NCBI RefSeq assembly: GCF_008831285.2 | Contig: NC_045147.1 | Span: 10,977,427-11,041,426 of the forward strand | Length of the DNA: 64,000 bases | Origin: Nymphaea colorata | Lineage: Eukaryota; Streptophyta; Magnoliopsida; Nymphaeales; Nymphaeaceae | Reading direction: 5' to 3' | In this document: piece by piece, positions 53,487 through 64,000 of the stretch | Layout of the letters: every line of letters begins with the position of its first letter | How positions within the stretch are numbered: position 1 is the first letter of the stretch | The notes under the pieces: model-generated | The model's input: only the letters and a program-made list of their open reading frames with translations | Database searches by the model: none | What the model was told of the DNA's origin: nothing | Position numbers and translations under genes: made by a program

Positions 53487-55582
53487 CTAACGTGAAGTTG
53501 GCTGAGAACCAGTATAAGCATCATGCGCATGCGCTTTCCCCGTCATCCTCTGATCCGCATCGACCGACGGCTCATTCGATGGAAGCGCCCATCCTCTGCT
53601 CCTGCTCCCCGCTGCCTGTCTACCAGTGCCTGCACCATGTACCCACTAATATTAGTTCACTGTAATCGACGACGGACTTGAAAACTCTCAAGGAGCAACC
53701 ATTAAAGTAATCGTATTGCAATACCAATGTTCCCATGCTCCAACTCGCTAAAACCTTGGTTCCAACCAGGCAGATGCTGCGATGCTTTCCCTTCCCAATC
53801 ATTCTTAAAGCTCGAAAGCTCGTCTGCATGACAGAAGACGACATGCTCATCATCTCATCCGGACCATGAGATGGAGGCTCCACCTCAGAAGAGTAGAACA
53901 ATAAAAATGAAGAGAGTGAGGGCCTGCCCCGCTTAGATGCAATACCTTCATTCAGGTTGTGCAGCGTCTGTACAGTGTTCACATTCCCATCAGAATTGAG
54001 ACGTTTGGTTACGGAGTGGCCCTGAAAAAAAATATGAACAGGGAGATGACATTGAGTTAAGTGCTAGAAGGAGCATCCATAAAAGGCTGTCTTTGAGCAC
54101 CCCACGGACCCATTAACCTGCGTGTTCCAAGAAGAGGCGAGAGCCTCTTCACCTCCATCACATTAATGATCATCTTCTTTAGTCTGAAAGAAGCATTCTA
54201 GACAATCTTTACTGAACGTTACTTCCCTCTTAGTCAACTGTTACCCAAGTAAGGAATCACAAAAGACTAAACAAGGGAAAAAGAATCGGGGTCACGCCAC
54301 CAGCTGCTTCATACGGCGTGATCGAAGAGGCGAAGACCATCCCTAACGATCAGATCACTCGTGCCGCTGGCAAGATCGTCAGGGTATTGAACAGTAACGC
54401 AAAATAAAGAAAATGGTTCGAGTGGTGTTTTACATTGCTCGTCTACAACAATTTGTGACTCGATCTGCACTCAAAAGGTGGAGGGTTGCGTGGTTTTAGT
54501 GGTGTTTTACATTGCTACGATACATTATTGCATGACCTAATCTGCCCTCAAAGGGAGAGAGTAGCAGAACAGGCAACTCCCTCAAGATACACACCGGCGA
54601 CAGAACGCCATACCTTGTCATGGATACCACGTGATAAACGATGAGTCGCTTTGCCCGTTGTCGTGTCGGCCTCCTTATATTCTTCTTCAGTCACCTGCTT
54701 GAACTCCAAGGTTCAAAGATCCATTGCATATTTATATATATATATATATATATGAAAAGAGAGAGAGAGAGAGATGTTACCCCATCGCCTCCAGTCTTTC
54801 TAGTCATAGATGAAGTATAGTAAGCTCCGTTGGTTCCTCCATATCTCACCGTAGAGCTCTGGAAGCTGTAAGTGCGGGCCTGTGGTTGCGTCCTCTGACC
54901 CCCATAATAGTCACTACGCTGACGAACGCACCGGCTCGCCCTCCGCTCTTCTGAAAGCATCAAAGAAGCCAATTCGATCAGCCAAGAATGTAGCACGAGA
55001 CCATAAGTGACCAAACTCAACAATCAGACAGCCTGGAAAAAGTTACCGTCTCCGTCTTCGTCAGGTTCTTGGACAACCGGCCCGTTATTGGTAGCATTCG
55101 CCTGATTTCTGGAATCATCTTTCTGCTGCTCCGACTCATCTTCACCGTCCGATGATAATTCTTGGATGACAGGTCCTCTAGTGGACGAACGTGCCTGCAA
55201 AGAGGAGAACGAACAACGCCAAAGTAGCTCAGAGTAAGACCAGTGTTCGTTTACAACCTCAAGAAGATAAAAGAGACCGAGAGAGCACCTGAGGAGGTGC
55301 GTCCTGTATGAAAGCCGAGGGGAAAGAGCCTCTGTTGGCACGCGAACCATCAGCGATCCCGAACATGCTGCCGAAGGGGCGAGTGAAGAAAGGATCCTCG
55401 AAGACATCAGAGCCAAAGAAGCCAGGGCGGCTGAAGAAAGGGTCGTCGAATGGGTCCCGACTAAAGAAATTCGACATTAGGAGGCTCCTCGGATTCGCAA
55501 ACCCAGGGAAACCGGCAAAGGGGTCTCCGAAGCCGAAGAAATCGTCCATGCCACCAGCTCTGCGTCTGCCTCCACCCTGCAT
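53487..55582 (-). CDS. Myeloid leukemia factor (MLF) family protein
   Basis: Plant relative of animal MLF1/2, adaptor proteins involved in stress, aggregate handling and gene regulation; the plant role is poorly known. Seven exons, 5' to 3': 55582-55289, 55194-55047, 54950-54781, 54694-54614, 54021-53946, 53823-53755 and 53629-53487; 981 bp, 326 residues. The N-terminus MQGGG is followed by a Phe/Gly/Asp-rich part (DPFAGFPGF, RDPFDDPFFSRP), then GPVIQELSSD and GPVVQEPDED repeats, the MLF core ARTYSFQSSTVRYGGTNGAYYTSS, TEEEYKEADTTTGKATHRLSRGIHDKGHSVTKRLNSDG, and the hallmark TLHNLNEDEL...W...LPGWNQ. All splice sites are GT-AG. A 5' UTR intron is likely, between a leader near 56200 and the start exon. 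Confidence 0.92.
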
Positions 55583-56322
55583 CTTCTCCCTCGATTCCCT
55601 TTCTTACTTTCGCAGCCTGCCTTTCAATCGGATGACAAAAGGAAGAGAGGGAGCAAGAAGAATCAAGCTACCGAAAAAAGTACATATCCTACTTCAGAAA
55701 ACAGCAGATTTTACCAGCACCTGATCAATCCACTGACTTAGAAAAAGAGGTAAAAGAGAACCTAAACCTGAAGCCCTAATGAGACCAGAAAGAAGACCGT
55801 CGTCGTCTCTCAAAATAGAAGAAACAGAGCACGATCACCCACCTTCTCTCCGTAGAAGCGCGGTAGTAATAAATTACAACCACAAAGGGGAGTTCCCTCA
55901 CGTTGTAAGTAGCAAAAACTCAATCAGAGGATGACGGCCATCTTCAAATCCAACTAGCAGGAGAAGAAGGGCATCTCCCCGATTTATTGCAATGAAACAC
56001 AGAACCCCAGACTATCGATTCATCAACATAATTACTAGCAGAAAATCGGGAGCGTCCCCTTAACTTTTCGCGCATCGGAAACCCGTATGGCTACATCAGA
56101 AACACAAACTTTTTGTTCTAAACCGAGGGGGATCCTATAACCAAGATCACCCGTAGAACAGGAAACGAAGAGAGAAAGGAGAGAGACAGCACCTTGCCGA
56201 TTGCTATTAAGGCAGGGAAGCGTGAATCGGAAGCCGCACGGAAGAGAAGGATGCCTCCGGAAGCCAAGCCACCGCTCGCGTCTCCAATCGATTGAAATTA
56301 TTAAGGAGACGATGAAGGAACC

Positions 56323-56394
56323 TTTATAGGGCCAGGAGGCGGACGTTGGAGTCTTCGAGACTTATCTGGCACGTGCCATAGCTCGACGCACGTG
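56323..56394 (-). promoter_or_regulatory. MLF gene promoter: TATA box with two upstream G-boxes
   Basis: On the gene strand TATAAA (56328-56323) is preceded by two palindromic CACGTG G-boxes at 56370-56375 and 56389-56394, each inside GCACGTGCC-type sequence (GGCACGTGCG and GGCACGTGCC on the gene strand), 19 bp apart. bZIP, bHLH/PIF and ABF factors bind such sites. Spacing to the TATA box is about 42 bp. Likely transcription start near 56295 with a 5' UTR intron. Confidence 0.6.
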
Positions 56395-58893
56395 CCGGGT
56401 TCGGTTTCGTGGGTAAGATTTCCCTGAGGAGTCCTGTCTGAGGGCGTTCGATTCGCTTGCGGAGATAATGGACGCCGCGCGTTGCGTTCGAATCCCCGCC
56501 GAACGAATGCGTTTACCGCTTTTATTCTTTTCTGCTTTTGGTGTTCCTGACGTTCTATTCTCTGTACCTATACTTTATCAACAATGAGAGAACTACACAC
56601 ATAAAAGTTATACGTATAGCATCAACAACGAGAGAACTACACATATACAAGTCATACCTATAATATATATCAACAATGAGAGAACTAAACACACAAAAGT
56701 TGATTGTCATTGTATTCGAAACATGAAGCAAGTAGGAGTTAGTCTAGTTTCCAATGTAAGTAGGAGTTAGTCTAGTTTCCAATGCAAGTAGATACAGGAA
56801 AAAAGACATTTCAATTTGGTTCTTATTGACAATTTTCAAGATATGCTTGAAATGTGCAGTTTGTAACTTGTGAGGTCCATTTTTCAATCTGTGTGTGTCA
56901 TCGTCGTGCAAAGGCTGTGGTAATCTTCACTGTATTATTCTAATTTTATTGGATAAAACAGTAGATTTGCTAACTGGGTTTATGAATCACACTGCATATG
57001 GACGACCGCTGATCCAGATCCGATAAGGGTTTGTTTGTTTGTTTTAAGATGTAATGTGGATTTAATATCTATTAAACTGTGGATCTTCTAAACCACATCT
57101 TTTAATGCAGTCTCAGATATAAAATTAGAGGCAATCAAACACAACCTAAAGAAAAGGAGAAAACTAAGTTTCAGAATTTCCGACCTGAAATTCTGAGGAA
57201 TCTCAAATCCAAGATAAACAAACATACGCTTTTAAGCTCTGCATAAGAGGCTAGGAATAAGTCCCACCTGAATTTTTAATTTATTAGGTTGTTTGAATTT
57301 AATACTGCAGTATGTTCTACAAAGTTGCCTCCAAGTAGCCAAAATTTTCATGGTCATAGAATTTCCTAACGTTTTATAAAAAAACAATAGTTATAAAATA
57401 TGGGACCTTAAAAAATATCTCGCAAGTGGCCGTGTTTGACATGAAGTGCACGTATACTGCTAGTTTTCATTATAACAACTTACGACATTTGAATGTGGAA
57501 GACATTTCGTCACGCTAAAACCCATACTACCGACAGTGAAGGGAGGAAGAATGACGTTTCGACTTTTCATTTGTGTGAGACGAATGAGGAGATGGGCTTC
57601 CTAGTTAAACTATACAGAATTCATTCATCAAGGCATCAACCGACCTACTTCCTTCTTTGGTTGGGGTGAATGCGGCCGCATAGTTTCCAACTTTGCCAGC
57701 GTCACGGTTTCGTCTTGTAGCGGGAGATGGGTTGGTGCATCCAACCATCCGCCGGCATCTAATTGTAGAAGGATTCAAATTTTTGAAAGGCATTCGTTTT
57801 TTCAGACTATTTAGATGCGTTGCTTCATAAGAAAACGTAGTCAATCTGCTTTAATTATAGAGTCGGCATCTCAATGATGCTATTTCTATTGCCCACATTT
57901 TACTAGATTCGCAGAACCAATATGTTTTTTTTTTTTTGGGAACGGTGATCCGTAGACAAGAAAAGTACATATGTCCAAATTTGCAGGGACGGGCTAAACA
58001 AAAAAAGCCCTGGCTTTCTGATTTGGCACAAGTTTTTGTAACTTACGTAACTGGTAACTTGGGGGGACAATACCTCCAAAAGGCCGAAGTCTTCTCCCTG
58101 TAAAGTGAAACGTTTCTCAACAGTAGTGCAGCACATCCACCATTTACAGCACTGCAGCACAGAGAAATAAATAGCAACTGCAGGAATCAAACTGGCAAAC
58201 GGATTGTTACCAGCCTGACCAGTATACTGCTCTTCTTGAAACTAAGTTTTGTGACCAACAAGCTGATCTGATGCAAGGTTAAAATAATCAGCAGCCGGAC
58301 ATTGAGCTAAAATAAGAAACTCAAATGTGCGCCGTCCTTGGCGCACAGAATATCTGCACCATTTATATGAAACACGCAGTTCAGGTAAATAATTCAAGTG
58401 ATTGAATAACCGATAAAGGACATGCCTCATCTTCAGCTTAAACTTCAGGGTCACATGGTTCGAGGCTGCTGCTGCGCTTACTGACTCTGTCAGATCTCGA
58501 AACTCCAATTTTCCGCGTCATACAGACAATTTAACTTCTATTAGCAAGCCTTTAAAAATAGAAAGAATATCATCAAATGTTTTTCCAAATCGACCGCCAA
58601 TTTCAACACGTAAGGGAACAGAAATCCACTTCCCCGGCTATATACAAAGACGAGGTTTCAGCAAGGACAGAATGCACAATTGAACTGCCAAAATCCTTTA
58701 ACTTGTAAGCACAGGCCAAATTACAACACGTGGACGGTGTAATGTGATGCATCAATGAGAAATGATCTACTTTCCAAGCAGTTTCCTGCTGCCACTTTCA
58801 ATTCTGGGAATGAGATTTTATTTCATCCATAGAAGGCAAGGCAGCGCATCCACCAGAGGCTGAAAAGTTAATTTCCACCAATGAACAGCTGCA
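56395..58893. other. Spacer between MLF promoter and Sec1 gene 3' end
   Basis: Contains the minisatellites at 56576-56785 and otherwise AT-rich sequence. Minus-strand frames at 57605-57844 and 58242-58508 lack family resemblance; the latter may fall in the Sec1 3' UTR region. Confidence 0.5.
56576..56785. repeat. Two adjacent short minisatellites
   Basis: Three units of about 45-48 bp starting ATCAACAA(T/C)GAGAGAACTA at 56577, 56621 and 56669, and then two units of exactly 28 bp beginning AAGTAGGAGTTAGTCTAG at 56730 and 56758. Confidence 0.8.
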
Positions 58894-61511
58894 TTAAATC
58901 TGAAGATCATCCAATGAAAGCTCCTGAGAAGACAGAAGTTTCATTTTCTGCAGTTTTCAAAAGGAAAAAAAGAAAGGAAAAAAGCCGTCAGCAAGCAGCA
59001 AGCAAAAGCTTCCAAACAAATCCATAAGCAGCACCACAGACTCGCTCATGGGTAAAACCGCTAAACCAGTGCTGTTGCTTTTCTTTTGCAAAGGCAAAGA
59101 ACATATACAGTCATTGGTCCAAGAACTAGAAATCTTTCTATCAACATAACTTGGGATCAATCCAGGTAAATCAAAATGATATTTCAGTAACAAAATAAAC
59201 TCCTAATTATCACTATTATTTTCAATTTAAGTGACAGACGCCTAGCTCAACTTAGGAACAAAAAAACATACTGTTATAAACTCCGGAGGATCGTCAAGGC
59301 TGGACGAACCAAGGACCACCTCCCGATTGAGCTCATTTGTAAGCTTGCGGATAGCACGTAGCTGACGAAAATATCAAAAGGCAAATAAATTCAACAGATA
59401 CTGTACTGAAAATTAAATAAAACATAGAAAAAGAATTCAAAAAAAACTAGTTAACATACTTCCGAACGAGTAGCTCCACCAATGATAAAGACAAAAATCC
59501 GCTGCCCCATCCGCTTAAAATCACTTGATCCATGCCTCAGAATGGAGTCACTGGGAAAACAATTTTACAAGTGATTTTAAAGCAAAACCTGGTTGAATAT
59601 GGAAAATTCACTCCAACATGTTCCTGCACAACTACATGTCCCAAAGTGCACTAAAGGCACGATTACCTTGAATAACCATCATCAGACTGACGAGGCCTTG
59701 CCCAAGTTGCAGCTCGCCTTGATCTCATGGAATGGGCAGGCTGACCTTGTGTGGTACGCACAGGTGTACTTTGAGTACCATGATAAGTGGGACTAGGGTC
59801 GTTCATACATGGGAAATCATCCTTTGATAATTCACCCTTGCTAAGTTGCCTAATCAACTCCTGGTATAGATGTCAAATGGACAACATTGTCAATTATAAC
59901 ACCACAAAACATGCCAGTGGTCAAACAGCCAAACTCGATATAACAGGTAATTGTGGTTTGTAACACAAGAAGTCAAGAACCCAGATTGTGTCTAAGGCAG
60001 CTGGGCTCTCATTTATCAAGCACAATCAACATGAAACTAATGGCTCTTTGTGTTTCAATCTGATGCTCGGTTTATTGTCTTGACCATACAGTTGTACTCT
60101 GCCATGCCTGGTTTATAAGAATCAGTTAATGAATTTTTTTATCAAAATGTTTGTTCAGATTCACCCAGTTCCAAAATCGTCTACATTTTTTTAAAAATAT
60201 CCGTTCCAGAAAAATAGATGAATTTTTTTTACTGTAGGATACACTTCAAGCATCATCTCATGACAAAACTAGTATGCAGGTTTGACATCTTCCAATTATT
60301 ACATATAAATGTTTCAAAGGGATTGAGAACAGCAGTGTACCTAATATGGAATCATTTGATGTTACCATGTTGAACAACATTATCTGAGGTCCTAATATGG
60401 AACTAATGAGTTCTGAATATAACCTACATGGCTATATCGAGTCAATGCAGTTCACATACTCATTTTTGTACCTTGCTTAGAACCCATACAACCCATGTTC
60501 CACAGCTTTCAACCATCATTTCATTTCACCTAAACAGCCAGACAGTGAGTGAGAGAGCGTGTATGCATGTGTTTAGACATGTTAGATGGCAATCTTAGTG
60601 ATGCATCTTGATAGTACAGATGCTTGACAAGCAGCAATCCTATGATTTGATGTGCCCTATGTAACAAGGGTACTACTAGAGTAGAACCCACACCGTACCG
60701 GTACGATACCAGTACCAGTATCGGTACGCACTCGGGTTGGCCCTGGGTACTGCGTTGACCATATCGGGTACGGTCAACATACCCGAGTACGTATCCGTCC
60801 ATTTTCGGACTCAGTCAAAGTTGACCAAGTCCAAAAACGTCTACAGTTAGGGTTTACATTTTTTTTTTTAACATTAAAGAGAAAATGCAAAGCCCTCGAC
60901 GGTTTTAGCATTTTCACCCACACCGACCAATAGCAGGAAGCTCCACTCCTGCGAACGACGACTCTGCAGTGATTCTCTAGCGAACGGCGACTTCTTCGAT
61001 GACCGACGACTTCTCCGACAAAGGGCGACGCCTTTTTTAACATTAAAGAGAAGCAAAACACAGCAAAGCCCTCAACGGTTTCGTTGTTTCACCCACAGCG
61101 ACCAACTGCAGCAAGCTCCACCCCAGCAAACAATGACTTTTCCAGCGAATGGCAACTTCTCTGATGACCACAGACTTCTCTAGCGAAGGGCGACACCTTT
61201 TTTAATGTTAAAGAGAAGTAAAAACGCAGTAGAGCCCTTGCCGGTTTCTGTGTTTCACCCACAGCGATCAACGGTAACAAGCTCCACTCCAACGAACGAC
61301 GACTTCTCCAACGATTCTCCAGTGAATGGTGACTTCTCCGATGACCGACGACTTCTCCGGCAAAGGGAGACTTCTTTTTTAACGTTAAACAGAAGCGACT
61401 GAGGGGAATCAACAAAGCTTATACATATTTCGTATGTTAATTACTTCCATACTTTGTTTAGTAGTGTCTATAAATTTTGGATCAGGATTAATGAATATGT
61501 TATTATGTTTG

Positions 61512-61555
<44 letters not shown>

Positions 61556-62844
61556 GTGTGTGTGTGTGTGTGTGTGTACGGCCATACCTCCGCACCCAAG
61601 TTTTTTGAAAATGGTCCGTACTCGTACCCGCACCTGCACTGCTACTTACGTGACATAGGATGTGCCATGGTTTTGATGGTGTGGCAAGAGATCCATGCTA
61701 AAGTCCATCAAACTAAGGATAGATCATAGATGAGACCTAAATCCCCAGATGACATCTTCATTTTGCTGTTTAACACTGTCAAAAGGTCTGATCTAAGATC
61801 AGGGAGAGGGCAGCTAATTTTAAGGTCATGAGTTTCAAATTCTGAGAAGCTAATAAGATCAGATCACATGCAAGGTAGGACTGATTTTAGAGTCTTCCGG
61901 ATCCCACTCATGAATAAAATCTTATGACTGTCTAAAGGTCAATGGAACAGAATTTTCATAAATTTCAGAGATTATGTATCTGTGGCCTTTGCTAGATTTA
62001 GATGAAATAACACCTGCGAGTTGGGTTTGGATCATGCTGGACACATATGCAAAGTTAAAGCCACAGAATTCTGACAGAATATTTTGTAGACCAAATATAC
62101 ATGCAGGCATCACACATATGCATGGCACCATCGACATAGCTGTGCTACTTTTGGAACTCCATATGTAGATGATGCATGTTCAAGGCCTGTTCAGCCCCAA
62201 CAACCATAGCACAGATCAAACCAAAAACCAACTTGAATAAAATATTAGGCATTGTATCCAAAATTAGTACATGCACATGCACACAAGATTAACATTTGGA
62301 AAATTCAGTACATTCTGAATTGAGAAAGAAAGTGCTTAAAATACCTCAACCATGGGATAGAACTTTGACAACTGCCACGTTTCTTGCTCATTTGTTTTCT
62401 CTTTCCTAAACGCATGTTTCTAAAAAAGAACACATACCAGAATCAGGTACCAATCAAACATTAGAATGGACAAAATTGATCACAAAAATGAAGAACTATT
62501 TCCTACCTACATCAAAGATATCAACAAAGTAGTCAAACTCGTAAGAAATTGTACAACAAATTTAACACCCTTCTTATGATAATTATATGAAGATTTTGGC
62601 TCTCTCAAAACTTTTTCATGGTTTTGTAAAAAAAAGATCAACAAGAAGCCTTATTAACACCTTTGAGGGCTAAGACACTCAAACAATACCGCAAGGACCA
62701 AATTTTTAAATGATATGATCAACAGAACTACCTTATTAATGTCAAACTTAAGAGAGAAACCTCCTCCTGAGGTCTTCTTTGATTCTGGAAGTCCGAGGAG
62801 TCTCATATTTGTTACAGCCTTCATATCATCAGATGAAAGGCATG
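58894..62844 (-). CDS. Sec1/Munc18-family protein (KEULE/SEC1A/SEC1B group), C-terminal exons only
   Basis: Regulator of SNARE pairing in vesicle fusion; the KEULE branch acts with the syntaxin KNOLLE at the cell plate and in secretion. Exons, 5' to 3': 62844-62732, 62419-62345, 59860-59667, 59550-59460, 59361-59272 and 58947-58894 (stop TAA); phases match at each junction. Landmarks: [42 protein letters not shown], the charged linker ending [74 protein letters not shown] and ELSLDDLQI. The N-terminal two-thirds lies beyond the right edge; no further exon was found between 62845 and 64000, so the next intron exceeds 1.1 kb. The PPEFI end and LDDLQI tail fit SEC1A/B-like members better than KEULE itself, as far as memory serves. 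Confidence 0.92.
60680..61670. repeat. Composite repeat with about 170-bp tandem units in Sec1 intron
   Basis: Three units begin (A)AC/ATATTAAAGAGAA-like at 60870, 61039 and 61204, and a partial fourth at 61381 (periods 169, 165 and 177). Each contains CACCCACA, CAAGCTCCACTCC-type and ACGACTTCTCC blocks, with shorter internal repeats of CGACGACTTCTCC. The left side (60690-60790) is rich in CGGTACG/GTACC steps and the right side (61578-61640) in GTACTCGTACCCGC, so the whole may be one non-autonomous element. No family name can be given. Confidence 0.6.
61517..61577. repeat. (TA)n then (TG)n compound microsatellite
   Basis: About 18 TA steps followed directly by C and about 12 TG/GT steps. It lies inside the composite repeat in the Sec1 intron. 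Confidence 0.9.
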
Positions 62845-64000
62845 CTAGCTTTCAAAGAAAGTAACAGAATATCATTATCACAGCTCAAAAAGCAAATAAT
62901 GAGTAGAGCAGCTAAAAGCTTCTTACATATCCATTTAGTTTTCAAGAAAACAACTAAGAAGAGAAAAGGGCTTCTTTTGCACTACAGGATATTTACTGCC
63001 GCTCTTGTATATACACATATGCAACAGCTGGTTATGAGTTGACCAAAATCAGAACAGTTGAGGACGCAACTAAGGAATAATTAAACACACAAAAAGGTCT
63101 CACACTCTCTTGCATACATATATCAAAGTAAGACCAGAAAAATGTCACAGTATCTTGAGTAAAGCTGAGAAAACTACAAAACAAATAACTGAAAGCCTCA
63201 AATTCTGGCATGGAGATATACTGAGATACAGTTGCAAATTACAGAGATGACAATAGAGACAAACAGTTTCATGATCCTATGTCATGATGTTGACAAATAC
63301 CAAGTGCCATTCTCAGAAGTCAACATCATGTAACAAAAGAACAAACATAGCTTGTTTATGCCTGGAATGCAATTGCACCAGAAAATAAAAATTATGTAGA
63401 TGGGATGCACCGTCGCTACAAGCAGCAGCATTTGTAACATCTACCTCATCTAAAAGGGTCATTCTCATGAGAAGAAAACCACAGAAGTTGAAAAACATTA
63501 TTGAGCTTCCTTACGCACTTATTCTAAATATCTGTACATTTTATATTTTTTGTAAAATAGGCAGAGGATATGTCTTTGCTTATGCCAGCATCAATATCCC
63601 TTTTTTAGTACTGATGCAGGCAATTTTTCATATAAAATTTGACACGAAGCTCTTTTTTATGTTTCAGGTTGATACTGTAAGACCACAAATGCTTTTTCAT
63701 CATGATATTCACAATTTTCTACAGGGTGAATGTCGTATATTAGCAGGCCAGCACCCAACATTTGCTGAACTACAACAATAACTTGACCTCCAAGTCATGC
63801 CAACGATATTATTCATCCCCTTGTGTTGCTTTATAATCACGGGTCCATTACCAATTCATTTTTTCATTGCAATTTCTCCCCTTACCTGTCTTATAATGTG
63901 GGTCACATTTTTTTTTTCTACATTAAGTATTTTGGAGATGTGAACAGTACCAAAGACTCTATAGAAATGTGTGAACATGAGGGTACAAGAATCATTTAGT
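62845..64000 (-). other. Part of a long intron of the Sec1 gene
   Basis: Follows the acceptor TAG before the exon starting at 62844. Searched by eye for the expected upstream block (LMIYAAVYPEKF and KLMQL) on the minus strand and not found. No other gene recognised. Confidence 0.6.

Noticed and set aside
61454-61729. Open frame reading Tyr-Ile and Val-Cys repeats
   Set aside because: Product of the TA and TG microsatellites.
62930-63010. Minus-strand stretch resembling the AAVYP block of Sec1 proteins
   Set aside because: Only a few residues agree, the flanks carry stops, and no donor in phase with the 62844 exon was found.

Overview
This window is nuclear DNA from a flowering plant. It has spliced genes with GT-AG introns, plant-only families (laccase, CML13/14-type calmodulin-like protein, LRR receptor-like kinase), a miR397-type target site in the laccase, and AT-rich spacers full of short non-autonomous DNA transposons and decayed LINEs. 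The species cannot be named from sequence alone. Nine protein-coding genes are supported. For eight of them the exon-intron structure was rebuilt by hand from splice signals and protein homology, and the exon lengths sum to whole codons; CML13 has a single exon.

Layout. 1-3 kb: the 3' four exons of a laccase (+). 4.1-8.3 kb: an eight-exon multi-pass membrane protein (-), tail to tail with the laccase. 10.8-11.7 kb: a two-exon short-chain dehydrogenase (-). 14.6-21.1 kb: mitochondrial dihydrolipoyl dehydrogenase (-), two exons around a 5-kb intron. 26.0-30.9 kb: ICln (pICln), the Sm-protein chaperone (+), seven exons. 36.0-36.4 kb: a single-exon CML13/14-type EF-hand protein (-). 36.5-48.7 kb: a gene-poor stretch with an L1-type LINE remnant, MITEs and TA microsatellites. 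48.7-51.6 kb: an LRR receptor-like pseudokinase of the Arabidopsis LRR-IV type (+), with a GC-AG intron. 53.5-55.6 kb: a myeloid-leukemia-factor (MLF) family protein (-) with paired G-boxes upstream. 58.9-62.8 kb: the C-terminal exons of a Sec1/Munc18 protein of the KEULE/SEC1 group (-), whose 5' part lies beyond the right edge.

The genes look like an ordinary syntenic set of independent loci: lignin or phenolic oxidation, redox metabolism, mitochondrial 2-oxoacid dehydrogenases, snRNP assembly, Ca2+/IQ-motif signalling, receptor signalling and vesicle fusion. Nothing points to a gene cluster. The unusual material is non-coding. It includes an almost perfect 76-bp-arm hairpin in an ICln intron, a foldback in a laccase intron, about 170-bp tandem repeats in a Sec1 intron, several MITE families with multiple copies in the window, and a degenerate tRNA-like sequence. 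I found no LTR retroelement, viral copy, CRISPR array or clearly new gene system.
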